From: Verrucomicrobiota bacterium
Lineage (GTDB): Bacteria > Verrucomicrobiota > Verrucomicrobiia > Limisphaerales > UBA8199
Reading direction: 5' to 3'
NCBI GenBank assembly: GCA_003176045.1
Contig: PSRM01000303.1
Coordinates: 1-44,098, forward strand
DNA: 44,098 nt
Part shown: piece by piece, positions 26,599 through 34,690 of the stretch
Layout: every line of letters starts with the position of its first letter
Numbering within the stretch: the stretch's first letter is position 1
The notes under the pieces: model-generated
The model's input: the letters and a program-made list of their open reading frames with translations, nothing else
What the model was told of the DNA's origin: nothing
Database searches by the model: none
Position numbers and translations under genes: made by a program

Positions 26599-26621
26599 AA
26601 CGCTCTCGTGAGATTGCAAGG

Positions 26622-26827
26622 GCGCATCTTGATAGTGCCATCAAGGCAGACGCCGGTGCCTGCGTCTGTAGCGCAGGTTTCCAACCTGCTGTATCGCCGA
26701 CTTCCAGTCGGCGCAACGTCCTTAGTTCCACGGCGCGTGAAAAGTCCTGGCCCCGCAGGCTGGAAGCTCTGCGATATCCCGACCCGTCGGGAGAAGCCTG
26801 CGCTGCGGTGGCAGTTTCAAGATGCGC
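26622..26827. repeat. MITE-like element, family GCGCATCTTGA, copy 2
   Basis: GCGCATCTTGATAGTGCCA (26622-26640) is inverted, with 2 mismatches in 19, at 26809-26827. Inside are further palindromes: GTAGCGCAGGTTTCCAACCT-type and CGACTTCCAGTCG hairpins. Its ends match the element at 6287-6465. It sits at the 5' end of the outer-membrane-like gene and is open in that frame. Confidence 0.85.
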
Positions 26828-27467
26828 ACAGATCGCAATCACGGGCATTCTTTTGCTCAGCCATTTGGCTGCCTGCGGCCAAAGCACGAATACTCCTGCC
26901 GATCTCCCGCCCGAGGAGTCGAAGCCTGCGTGGTCCGGGTCGCTCTCGCTCTACGGCTATCTGATTCCGCACTCGCGCGATTACGTCAATCCGAACGTGA
27001 CTGCGGACCACGATTGGCTTCACCTCGAAGCGCGCTACAATTACGAATCCCTGGAGACCGGCTCGCTCTGGGTGGGCTATGCTTACCACACCGGGACGAG
27101 CCTGGTTTTCGAAGCCACCCCCATGCTGGGCGGCGTGTTCGGCAATCTCACCGGGGTTGCGCCGGGCTGGAACCTGTCCATCAGTTACAAATCCTTCACG
27201 CTCTCAAGCCAGAGCGAATACTTTTTCGATGCCGCCGATTCGTCCAGGAACTTCTTTTACACCTGGTCGGAATTGACCTATTCACCTTTGGAATGGCTGC
27301 GGGCCGGCATCGTCGTGCAGCGCACGAAGGCCTACCAGACGCCGCTCGACATTCAACGCGGCTTGCTGGTGGGAGTCACCTATAAGCGGTTTGATTTTGC
27401 TACCTACGTCTTCAACGCGGGTTGGACAGATCCCACAATCGCTTTCTCAGCGAGCGTGAGCTTTTGA
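26808..27467 (+). CDS. Outer-membrane-like beta-barrel protein with lipobox
   Basis: An exported protein of 219 residues from GTG 26808 (290 from ATG 26595). A hydrophobic helix AQIAITGILLLSHLAAC has a lipobox-like LAAC followed by GQS. The mature part is rich in alternating strands with aromatic girdles (LYGYLIPHSRDYVNPN, YNYESLETGSLWVGYAYHTG, SQSEYFFDAADSSRNFFYTWSEL) and ends in Phe, as beta-barrel outer-membrane proteins do. Function is unknown. The start is doubtful: GTG 26808 borders, and the following codons lie in, the right end of a MITE-like element. ATG 26595 overlaps the upstream stop and would translate the whole element. It probably belongs with sulP and the VIT-like gene in one transcript. 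Confidence 0.7.
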   Translation: MAVSRCAQIAITGILLLSHLAACGQSTNTPADLPPEESKPAWSGSLSLYGYLIPHSRDYVNPNVTADHDWLHLEARYNYESLETGSLWVGYAYHTGTSLVFEATPMLGGVFGNLTGVAPGWNLSISYKSFTLSSQSEYFFDAADSSRNFFYTWSELTYSPLEWLRAGIVVQRTKAYQTPLDIQRGLLVGVTYKRFDFATYVFNAGWTDPTIAFSASVSF

Positions 27468-27493
27468 AGGAGAGGCTGGGCGGTGAGCCTCCG

Positions 27494-29194
27494 TCAATCC
27501 TCGGGCAACGGCTTGCCTTTGGTCTCCGGCGCCCAGAGCAGCGCCAAAATCCCTACCAGGTAAATCGAAGACATCGCGACGGCTACGGTGCGGAACGGCC
27601 AGTACGCATTCAGCCAGCCCAACAGGTAAGGCGAGCCTGCGGCCAGGTAACGGACGGTGTTATAACAAAGACCCACACCAGTGCCGCGCAGGCGCGTAGG
27701 AAAAAGCTCCGGGAAATAAATCGAATATCCCGCGAAGCATGACAGCGTGGCAAAGCCTAGCAGCGGCAACATCCAGTACACGTCTGAAGATGTCTTTAAA
27801 GAGTAGAACACGTACGACACCGCGCCGAGGCAAAAGATAAACGCGGCCAGGAAAGCTGTCCGCCGACTGAAGCGTGAGGCCACAAACGTGAATGCCAACA
27901 TGCCCAAAACGGACCCGGCGTCCTGGATCATCGTTCCGAAACTGATCGTATGATCAATGGTCGGCTGCAGACCACGGATCGTTCCTGGAAAAAGCTGTTC
28001 CAGCAGTTGGCGGTTCAGCCAGCGGACATTTACATGACCGCCGCTTTTCCGAGCCGACAGGAGGTTAGTCGTGCTCTTCTTCAAGGTGATCCCCGAAAAA
28101 GCAGTCTCATCATATAGATCGTCTCGCTGCATCACCCGATTCAAGTCCGCCACCACTGCGGCGATGGTCGGGGACTGTGGACTGTGGAATGTGGACTGTG
28201 GACTTAGGCTGTTCAAAAAGTCGGGTGATAAGAACGACTTTAGCCGCGCCACTGCCGGATTTGCCGGCACCGCGATCGCCGAAAACAATTCATCAGGTTT
28301 GACGATCTCCTCAGTTTGAAGCGGACGATCTCTAAAAGCCGTGCGAATTAACTCAGGTGAAAAAAATCCAATGCCCCACAAGCCCACCATCCCGGCTAAA
28401 CCGAGGCCGATTCCCACAAAAGCATTCCTCCTCCAAATCGGATGACGGAAGAGATCAGCCATGGAGCCCACTGCTTTGCCTCCTTGAGCCATGGTGGCTT
28501 TGGCTTTGCGCCATGACTCCGGTTCCCGTAGAATGAGCGCCACTGGCACAGCCAGCAGAAGAGGAACAACGCTCGCAAACGAAAGCACCTGCCACCCGCT
28601 GAAATGGCCCCAGAAGTTGTCCTGTCCCGGAATGATTTGAAGGCTCAGGGCCGATGCCAGGATGTTCCCTGTCGCAGACAAGGCTTGCATCGCTCCGAGT
28701 GCGCTGGTGCGGAAACGGCGGGGCACACTCTCCGCGATGAGTGTAGTTGCAGCCCCGAACATTCCTCCTACTCCAACACCAAAGAGGAATCGAAGCACGA
28801 GAAACTCCCCGACGCTCCGCGCGAATCCGGCAAGACCGGAAAAAATCGTATATGTCACCAGGGTGATCAGCATCGCTTTCACGCGGCCATAGCGATCGCT
28901 GACCATGCCAAAGAGGATGCCGCCAGTACCCCATCCAATCATCAGCGCCGCCGTCGCGCTACCCATCCACTTAGCAACAGATGCGTCAGAGGCGCCAACT
29001 CCCAACAGTTCTCGAATCGCAGGCTCCCGTGACAGCACGAACACCCGTTGCCCAAAACAATCAAACAACCACCCGCACGAGGCCAGAATGACTACGAGCC
29101 AATGATAGAGGGTAACTGTTTGAACTGGAGCTTCGGATATTGGCGCAGCAGTCGGCTTTTGCTCGGATACGCCGTCAGCGCGGGAGACTTGCAT
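27494..29194 (-). CDS. MFS transporter, sugar/organic acid type
   Basis: A 566-residue major facilitator with 12 predicted helices. The conserved inter-helix motif appears as GGILFGMVSDRYGRVKAMLI. It resembles the sugar-acid/metabolite:H+ symporters, and uxuA upstream suggests a sugar-acid substrate, as inference. A long soluble insertion (about 278-400) separates the two halves. Within it an array of GACTGTG heptamers (28173-28207 on plus) encodes an SPQSTFHSPQSP-like segment. It is the last gene of the minus-strand group DUF4965-uxuA-MFS. Confidence 0.88.
   Translation of the reverse strand: MQVSRADGVSEQKPTAAPISEAPVQTVTLYHWLVVILASCGWLFDCFGQRVFVLSREPAIRELLGVGASDASVAKWMGSATAALMIGWGTGGILFGMVSDRYGRVKAMLITLVTYTIFSGLAGFARSVGEFLVLRFLFGVGVGGMFGAATTLIAESVPRRFRTSALGAMQALSATGNILASALSLQIIPGQDNFWGHFSGWQVLSFASVVPLLLAVPVALILREPESWRKAKATMAQGGKAVGSMADLFRHPIWRRNAFVGIGLGLAGMVGLWGIGFFSPELIRTAFRDRPLQTEEIVKPDELFSAIAVPANPAVARLKSFLSPDFLNSLSPQSTFHSPQSPTIAAVVADLNRVMQRDDLYDETAFSGITLKKSTTNLLSARKSGGHVNVRWLNRQLLEQLFPGTIRGLQPTIDHTISFGTMIQDAGSVLGMLAFTFVASRFSRRTAFLAAFIFCLGAVSYVFYSLKTSSDVYWMLPLLGFATLSCFAGYSIYFPELFPTRLRGTGVGLCYNTVRYLAAGSPYLLGWLNAYWPFRTVAVAMSSIYLVGILALLWAPETKGKPLPED
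28173..28207. repeat. GACTGTG heptamer array inside the MFS gene
   Basis: Five 7-base units (GACTGTG, GACTGTG, GAATGTG, GACTGTG, GACTTAG) in the soluble insertion of the transporter. Neither strand of the consensus unit contains a stop triplet, so the reading frame is kept open. Confidence 0.85.
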
Positions 29195-29258
29195 TGAGCC
29201 TATTTTCTCCGACTGCGCTGCCCGATGTCAAGAAAGGGGGGATTTGTCGCGAAGCGTC

Positions 29259-29336
29259 TTGGAGTGCGCCAGTCCTCTGGCGCTTTGCCTCTTGCCCCCG
29301 AATCATCCAAAGCGCCAGAGGACTGCCGCACTCCAA
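29259..29336. repeat. REPIN-like element, family TTGGAGTGCGGC, copy 1
   Basis: A 29-base arm at 29259-29287 is inverted with one mismatch at 29308-29336. Arms read TTGGAGTGCGCCAGTCCTCT and on to GGCGCTTTG, each arm with its own CCAG/CTGG hairpin. It lies between uxuA and the MFS gene. Confidence 0.9.
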
Positions 29337-29362
29337 ACGCTCCGCCACTCCCACGGTCCCTT

Positions 29363-29385
29363 TTCACGTTTCACGTTTCACGTTT
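29363..29385. repeat. TTTCACG heptamer array overlapping the uxuA stop
   Basis: Three to four TTTCACG units (AAACGTG on the coding strand). The uxuA stop, TGA on the minus strand at 29378-29380, lies inside. The same unit ends gmk at 5453-5487. Confidence 0.85.
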
Positions 29386-30451
29386 CACATTCCATCGCCT
29401 GCATCGCCCCTCGCACATATCCCATCGCGTATGCCATCCCCGCATGCCAGGGCGCTTCGCATGTCATCTGCGGTGTGTGATCGGGAATCAGGACACCATC
29501 GAAACCATTGCGTTTCAAAACCCGAAGCACCCGCGGCATATCAATGTCCCCATCATCAACAAAGGTTTCCCGATAACTCGGCACCTTGCCGGCGACATTC
29601 CTGAAATGAACATAAGCCAGCTTTCCCTGGCGGCTGTATTGTTCGACCGCTTCATAAATGTCGCCTTCGGTCATTTCCGCGATTGAGCCCAGGCAAAACT
29701 CCAGCGCATTGCAGCGACTGGGATTGAGATCCAGGACACGCTGGTAAAGGTGAGGCTGATAGACGAGGCGTGGCTGTCCCCGCATTGTAGGCAAAGGCGG
29801 ATCGTCAGGGTGCAGGGCCAGTTTCACTCCAGCTTCTTCGGCAACAGGCAGCACTTCCTTCAAGAACGAATCCAGCCTGCGCCACAGCTCATCCTGGCGG
29901 ATGGCCGGCACCTTACCGCACGGGGCCTTTGGATCATAGACCATGTTCCAAACCATCCCATTGGGCATAGGAGTATCCAACGGCCCATCCACTCCAACTG
30001 ACATCGCCCCGCCGCGCGCAAAGGGGCCGGTTATTCGGCCGGCGACACCTGCGATGCTGAAATTGTAGCCCATGATCGGGATGCCCGCCTGACCAAGCCG
30101 CCGGATGATCGTTTTCACGTTCTCGAGCTGCTGGCATCGCTTGGGACCATCCAGCAGTACATCGTGCCAATGTGCTGGATCAAAGTTTTCGATTGCTTCA
30201 AGTTTCAGCCCTTCCGCTTCGATCGAGCGGCGTAACTCGATCAATTCTTCGAGCGTCCACAAATGCTCCGGATCACCGGCCAATCCCCAACCTTGTTCGG
30301 TGCCAGTCGGCTGGTTATCGCGCGAGTTGTGTGCGCCGCCTTTGAAATAATCCACAAGGTGCGCAACGATATGTGTTGCGCCCGCCTGCCGCGCGAAGCG
30401 GAAGTTCTCGCGCGTGAGCATGTGCTTGTAAAGCCCAAGCCCTAATTTCAT
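29378..30451 (-). CDS. uxuA: Mannonate dehydratase
   Basis: A 357-residue TIM-barrel enzyme of the UxuA family that dehydrates D-mannonate to 2-keto-3-deoxygluconate in hexuronate breakdown. Family features include WGLAGDPEHLWTLEELIELRR, the long GYNFSIAGVAGRI segment, ALHPDDPPLPTMRGQPRLVY with metal-binding His, CNALEFCLGSIAEM, and DIDMPRVLRVLKRNGFDGVLIPDHTP. Start ATG 30451 gives MKLGLGLYKHMLT, as expected for the first strand. The last residues E-C-E-T and stop lie in an AAACGTG array, so the true C-terminus may have been replaced. A REPIN-like element flanks it on each side. Confidence 0.92.
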   Translation of the reverse strand: MKLGLGLYKHMLTRENFRFARQAGATHIVAHLVDYFKGGAHNSRDNQPTGTEQGWGLAGDPEHLWTLEELIELRRSIEAEGLKLEAIENFDPAHWHDVLLDGPKRCQQLENVKTIIRRLGQAGIPIMGYNFSIAGVAGRITGPFARGGAMSVGVDGPLDTPMPNGMVWNMVYDPKAPCGKVPAIRQDELWRRLDSFLKEVLPVAEEAGVKLALHPDDPPLPTMRGQPRLVYQPHLYQRVLDLNPSRCNALEFCLGSIAEMTEGDIYEAVEQYSRQGKLAYVHFRNVAGKVPSYRETFVDDGDIDMPRVLRVLKRNGFDGVLIPDHTPQMTCEAPWHAGMAYAMGYVRGAMQAMECET

Positions 30452-30473
30452 AGGATGACCTTATACTCGCAAA

Positions 30474-30565
30474 GCATTTGGAGTGCGGCGACATGTCGCC
30501 GCTTTCGCACACCGCGACATGTCGCGGTGATCCAAAGCGCGGACATGTCCGCGCACTCCAAATGC
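30474..30565. repeat. REPIN-like element, family TTGGAGTGCGGC, copy 2
   Basis: Perfect 14-base ends GCATTTGGAGTGCG (30474-30487) and CGCACTCCAAATGC (30552-30565). Inside are three palindromes built on a central ACATGT: GCGGCGACATGTCGCCGC, CCGCGACATGTCGCGG and GCGCGGACATGTCCGCGC. It lies between the DUF4965 gene and uxuA. Confidence 0.9.
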
Positions 30566-30599
30566 CCCGCCGAGCCGCTGCCCCATCTCAAGTCCAGCA

Positions 30600-33203
30600 T
30601 CACTTGGAGGGTTCAACATCCACCAACCCCACATCAATGTACTGTCCACCGGTGGTCTGATGGCAGTGGACTGCGAAGATGTGCTTTCCGGGAGTAAGCA
30701 AGGCGCGAGTTTTGGCATCTATGGGCATGTCTTCGTAGTCCGTGATGTACCCGGAGACCTTGGTCACTAACTCTCCGTCCACGTACACTTCCGCGTCTTC
30801 GTCGTGATGGATTCGAAGCCGCAGATCTTTCCAGGTGCCACCCGCAGGAAACTCGAACTCACGCCGGAGCCAAATATCGTCCGTGGTCCAGCGCGTCCGA
30901 ACCACTGCGCCTGGCGTTCGTCTGCTTCCGAACCCGCCCGGACCTTCCTTCCATGACGAAGCGTCGAAGTCCGGCTTAAACCAGCCATCCGACTGTGATT
31001 CGGTCGTGTAACGCCAGGTAATTCCCTTGTTCTCGGAGGTCGGAACCACTGAAACTATTTTGGGCGCCGTAGGAATCGGCGCCCAGTTGGCGGCTTTAGT
31101 TTGGTCCCGCCCCGCCCAATGTTTCCAGACGGCTTTGTCGTACAGCATCTGCAGGAACACCCCGCCCACAACCGAGCGCGCCTGAAAACCAACCATCTTG
31201 CCAGTTTTCGTATCAAACCAATCCGTCATCGGCACGCGATTCGGCGTCTCATTCAGAAACCGGTACACCGGTCCGAGCAACGCATCAAAATCACTCCGCT
31301 TCTGTGTGAGCGTGGCTGTCCAAAGCGTCCAGTCCAGTTTTGTATAATCCTTTCGAACATCCAGCGGCAGGCCATAAGTATTCTGCTTCTCCTCATAAAA
31401 CTTCATTTCTTTGGTGAGGACTGACGAAGGGAACAGATTCAAGCGCAGGATGCGGTCCCAGACCAGGTTATACTTTTGGCTCCAGCTTCCGGTTCTGTCG
31501 AAGGCCAGGCGGAAATGATCGCCGTCGTCAGCTTCCTTAACCCATCGAGTCGCAAAGCCCTTCGCCATCCCCAACGACTCCGCCGCCTTTGCCTTCTCTC
31601 CACGCATTTCGCAGAGCCTGGCGTAGGCGCCAAGGCCGCAAATGGCTTTAGCCGAAAGATTGACGTTGTGCGCAAGGTGCCCTGCAAAATCGTCCGTGCA
31701 AAGCTGATTCTCCGGGTCGAACCCTTTAGCCTTCAGATAGTCGGTCCATTTTTCCAAAATCGGCCAATAATTTGCGCAGAAATCCGCATTCCCTTCCACT
31801 TGCGCAAGCGCGGCGAGGAGGATCAGCATGTTTCCAGTTTCTTCCACCGGCATCTGGTTCTGTTCGGTCCTCTCCCCGCCGCCATACACCTGGCCATTAG
31901 CTTGCGGGTACGTCCCCAGATCATGCGGCGCAAACGGCCACCGCCAGCGCGGCGACGCCGCGTAATCTAGAATCGGGACAAGCATCGCCTTCGTGAGCGA
32001 AGGGCTGAAAAGCAGGAACTGCGGCGCCATCGGGTAGATCACATCCACCGTGCCGATGCAACCATTCGAGAAATTCTCCTTTGGAAACATAAGGGGCTGG
32101 CCATTGGCATCGGCCACTACTTTGTTCGCCGCGTAACACTGACGATAAGCCAGCGCGCATAGATTCGCATATTGCCGCCCGCCCGCTTTTGTGAGCGCGG
32201 CCACGAGTTCATTATCGAATTTTTCGCACCGTGCCTTAAGTGTCTCATATTCCGCCGCCGCCTTTTGGAGCAGGGCCGCGGCATCATCACCATTGCGGCG
32301 CCAGTAGGGGCGGAGGTTGTGTTTGAAATACTGGATCGAGTACTCGTCGTCATAGGCGAGCATAAGCCAGCCAGAAACTGGTTCGCTCGACGCCTCTCCA
32401 AGACCAAAACACGACTCTGCAACCAGGCTTGATGCTGGTTTTGGCCCCGGCAATGCCTTGAGGACGGCCCAGGGCACCCCTTGCGCGCAAAAGCGGTCGC
32501 GCCAGCTACCTTCGGTTTCAGCGACGCTCGTAATGGCCGTCTGCGATCTCGGCACCGCAAGCCATAGCTGCCCCCAGTCAATCCGCAGATCATCTCCACG
32601 CTTCGCCAGAACAGGTTGGTCCACCGAACCAATGCTTACCATCTTGACTGCCCGATCTAGTGCGACCCAATTGGTGGCGACCTGGTTTCCGTTATTCACG
32701 GCGATTTCGCCTGAGGCATCGAAGTAAACTTCGACGACATGCTTCCGCCGAGTTGTGGCGGTGGCCTCCCAAGTGACATAGGTGATTGGCCTTGAATAGA
32801 TCATGAGATCATCGGGCAAGGCCGCTGTCATAAATGTAAGACTGAGCCGCACGCCCTCACCCTCAAAGGTGCAAATCGTCCTGGTTGGCTGGATTTGCAG
32901 CTTTGTTTGAGGAAGTGCAGGGACATTGGCCGGTTCCTTCCCCATCAGTCGGAATCCTTTTCCATCAATTCGTACCAAACTCGTGAGCCGGTGCGGCTTC
33001 CCCGTCCAATGCACCGTATCCGCATCGCTCAATTTATCCGCCGGCGACCAGATGCTGAAATAAGGATCGCACGCCACCAATGGAACTGATGGAGGGCGGA
33101 GAGAGTCGGTAGATTTGTGAGTCTCTGCCTTTAGAGCGGACAGCGGCAGGCAAAGCAGAATCGCCAACCCGCAAAGCTGATGCATTGCGGGAAGCCATCT
33201 CAT
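30600..33203 (-). CDS. Secreted glutaminase-A-like DUF4965/DUF1793 protein
   Basis: An 867-residue exported protein. The signal helix HQLCGLAILLCLPLSALKA is followed by PLVACDPYFSIWSPADKLSD, the characteristic opening of DUF5127/DUF4965/DUF1793 proteins (fungal glutaminase A-like). The central (alpha/alpha)-barrel-like part includes the block WTDYLKAKGFDPENQLCTDD. The barrel ends around residue 715. A C-terminal jelly-roll (about 740-865, DIWLRREFEFPAG...DAEVYVDGELVTK) resembles glycoside-hydrolase sugar-binding domains. Enzyme activity is uncertain; with uxuA and a transporter nearby, a glycan or uronate role is plausible. Start ATG 33203 lies inside the inverted end of a MITE-like element; ATG 33185 is an alternative. 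Confidence 0.82.
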   Translation of the reverse strand: MRWLPAMHQLCGLAILLCLPLSALKAETHKSTDSLRPPSVPLVACDPYFSIWSPADKLSDADTVHWTGKPHRLTSLVRIDGKGFRLMGKEPANVPALPQTKLQIQPTRTICTFEGEGVRLSLTFMTAALPDDLMIYSRPITYVTWEATATTRRKHVVEVYFDASGEIAVNNGNQVATNWVALDRAVKMVSIGSVDQPVLAKRGDDLRIDWGQLWLAVPRSQTAITSVAETEGSWRDRFCAQGVPWAVLKALPGPKPASSLVAESCFGLGEASSEPVSGWLMLAYDDEYSIQYFKHNLRPYWRRNGDDAAALLQKAAAEYETLKARCEKFDNELVAALTKAGGRQYANLCALAYRQCYAANKVVADANGQPLMFPKENFSNGCIGTVDVIYPMAPQFLLFSPSLTKAMLVPILDYAASPRWRWPFAPHDLGTYPQANGQVYGGGERTEQNQMPVEETGNMLILLAALAQVEGNADFCANYWPILEKWTDYLKAKGFDPENQLCTDDFAGHLAHNVNLSAKAICGLGAYARLCEMRGEKAKAAESLGMAKGFATRWVKEADDGDHFRLAFDRTGSWSQKYNLVWDRILRLNLFPSSVLTKEMKFYEEKQNTYGLPLDVRKDYTKLDWTLWTATLTQKRSDFDALLGPVYRFLNETPNRVPMTDWFDTKTGKMVGFQARSVVGGVFLQMLYDKAVWKHWAGRDQTKAANWAPIPTAPKIVSVVPTSENKGITWRYTTESQSDGWFKPDFDASSWKEGPGGFGSRRTPGAVVRTRWTTDDIWLRREFEFPAGGTWKDLRLRIHHDEDAEVYVDGELVTKVSGYITDYEDMPIDAKTRALLTPGKHIFAVHCHQTTGGQYIDVGLVDVEPSK

Positions 33204-33484
33204 TAACACCGTGGTTTTAGCCCGGTGCGCAAGGCGGAAGCACGCGCCTAGCCGTTTTAACGGCTTTTCCTTGGCCGGTGTAAACAGTTGAAAAAAATCA
33301 TCAGCTAACCTGGATCTTTCGCTCTTTCCTCCAGATCGCAACCGACCGCCGCGTGAGGGCGCGCGGCCTACATGCTCGATGCGTCGTTCCTGTAGGCCGG
33401 GTGCCCCCACCCGGCGCTCCGAAATGTGAAAGACCCGGTCCAGGGTCCTCGTCCAACACCGGGCTAAAGCCTCGGTGTTAATGA
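33200..33484. repeat. MITE-like element, family TTAACACCG, start-codon donor
   Basis: 28-base ends at 33200-33227 and 33457-33484 are inverted with two mismatches (outer sequence TTAATGA on each outward side). Inner structures include a GCCGGGTG/CACCCGGC hairpin at 33396-33415 and CGTTTTAACG. The outward-reading TTAATGA at the left end supplies the ATG of the DUF4965 gene. Confidence 0.85.
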
Positions 33485-33644
33485 AAAGCGGTACCCCAGG
33501 AAGTCGTCGGGCCAGAGTAACGCATCGTGCGAGCCGGGTGGTTCCATCCAGAATTTTTGTGATCATCTGTTGCGAGATACCGCCTCATGTTGGCTGAAAA
33601 AGCCTAGGCGTCAATCTTTGGTGGCAGGCCGGCCATCTGCTGTT

Positions 33645-33743
33645 CAGGCCAACGGCCTGATTCATATCAGCCCAGGGCGAGCGAGGGACGAGCGACGCCC
33701 TGGGTCGAGAGTTCCATTCATTCTGTTGCAGGCCAACGGCCTG
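33645..33743. repeat. Palindrome cluster CAGGCCAACGGCCTG
   Basis: Two identical CAGGCCAACGGCCTG palindromes (33645-33659, 33729-33743) flank a CCCAGGGCG/CGCCCTGGG hairpin (33671-33679, 33696-33704). A diverged copy of the middle part lies at 42274-42314. The 33567-33873 spacer otherwise has no supported gene. Confidence 0.8.
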
Positions 33744-33873
33744 CTTCATAGGTTTTGCCGTACCCGTTCCATGGAATCGAAATTATTCTTTTCTATGTTC
33801 CTTTTGGCCACAAAAAAGGAGAGATGAAACGCGCCTGGGCTGATATGAAAGACGCCTTCAGCGTCAGCCTGGC

Positions 33874-34368
33874 TCAGTCCACGAATCCTATATTCCCCGG
33901 CGACACATCCAGCAGATAAATTCCCATTTCTTCAAATGCGTCCAGGATTTCCTGAACTTTGGGCCAGCGATCTTCAAATTGCTCTCGCCTCTCGGCCTCC
34001 CAATTCGCCCAGATCTCCTCCGAAAAGTCGGGCCGTGTGTCGAGATGAGACCCGGCGAAGTCTAGGACGAAGGGACGTTCGACGATCGTCGTTTCAATTA
34101 TCTGCAAAGCGTCATCTGACCAAAGCATCTCAGGCACATTGAAACCAACGATTTTTGTCACGCTCAGGCCTTTCAACCGTTCATAAACAACCTTTTCGCG
34201 GGCATAGGCTTCTTGCCATCGGAAGGCCTTCACAGCAACCGCTATCGGTTTCATCTTGTGTTTAGCAGAGAGTACGATACCGTCTTTACCAGAGCCGAGT
34301 GTCTCGATGAGTTCGAGTTGCTGCTGAGCAGCAAAGAGACGGATCTTAGGAAGCAGACCTTCGTTCAT
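33874..34368 (-). CDS. Minimal kinase-like protein, unknown
   Basis: A 164-residue protein with features of a eukaryotic-like kinase fold cut down in size. It has a Gly-rich loop LGSGKDGIVL, a VAVKAF Lys strand, a Glu-containing helix (AREKVVYERL), hinge-like LQIIETTIVERPF, and the end LLDVSPGNIGFVD. The last looks like the catalytic-loop D-x-x-x-x-N and then the metal-binding Asp. The protein stops right after that Asp, so no C-lobe activation segment follows. It may be a pseudokinase or a small-molecule kinase. The DFSEEIWANWEAERREQFEDRWP insert is unusual. ATG 34368 is chosen; the frame is open upstream to 34455. It shares its start region, divergently, with the small gene 34412. Confidence 0.7.
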   Translation of the reverse strand: MNEGLLPKIRLFAAQQQLELIETLGSGKDGIVLSAKHKMKPIAVAVKAFRWQEAYAREKVVYERLKGLSVTKIVGFNVPEMLWSDDALQIIETTIVERPFVLDFAGSHLDTRPDFSEEIWANWEAERREQFEDRWPKVQEILDAFEEMGIYLLDVSPGNIGFVD

Positions 34369-34411
34369 GGTTGAAGAGCAAAATAATGGCGCCCATTCGG
34401 CCCGCGTGGAA

Positions 34412-34615
34412 ATGCGACTAGTCGTAAACGGGTCCTTTATACCTATTACCCACATGGGCGGCGACTTTTTATTAATTGCGAAGTCGAGCGACCATCCGCC
34501 GTGTGAGGGGACCGTAATTTTGCGAGTGGATCAAACGGAGCGACAATGGCGAGTCAGCCTGCCACAAGGGATTTCCAAAACCTCCAATCGCGTCGCCGTC
34601 GGCCTCTACAAGTAA
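34412..34615 (+). CDS. Small conserved-looking protein, divergent partner
   Basis: A 67-residue protein MRLVVNGSFIPITHMGGDFLL... with PPCEGTVILRVD, WRVSLP and GISKTSNRVAV. It has no signal, membrane helix or metal motif, and reads like a compact beta-rich domain. I do not recognise a named family. A longer start at 34367 would overlap the divergent kinase-like start on the CATG, so ATG 34412 is preferred, leaving 43 bases between starts. Arrangement suggests a two-gene module with shared regulation. Confidence that it is a gene rests on coherent composition and placement. Confidence 0.55.
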   Translation: MRLVVNGSFIPITHMGGDFLLIAKSSDHPPCEGTVILRVDQTERQWRVSLPQGISKTSNRVAVGLYK

Positions 34616-34690
34616 CGAGCCCTCGTCTGGGCTCTCAGGACCAGGCGAGCTTTTTGGTGGCTCAATCATTCGGCCTGTTCTTCTTAGGAT

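Noticed and set aside
30455-30718. Open frames on both strands between uxuA and the DUF4965 gene
   Set aside because: They translate the REPIN-like palindromes.
33204-33566. 121-residue N-terminal extension of the DUF4965 protein
   Set aside because: It lies in the MITE-like element and lacks similarity to an export signal; the signal peptide starts after 33203.
33570-33827. Plus-strand frame of 85 codons
   Set aside because: Made of the CAGGCCAACGGCCTG palindrome cluster; translated segment repeats itself (QANGL).
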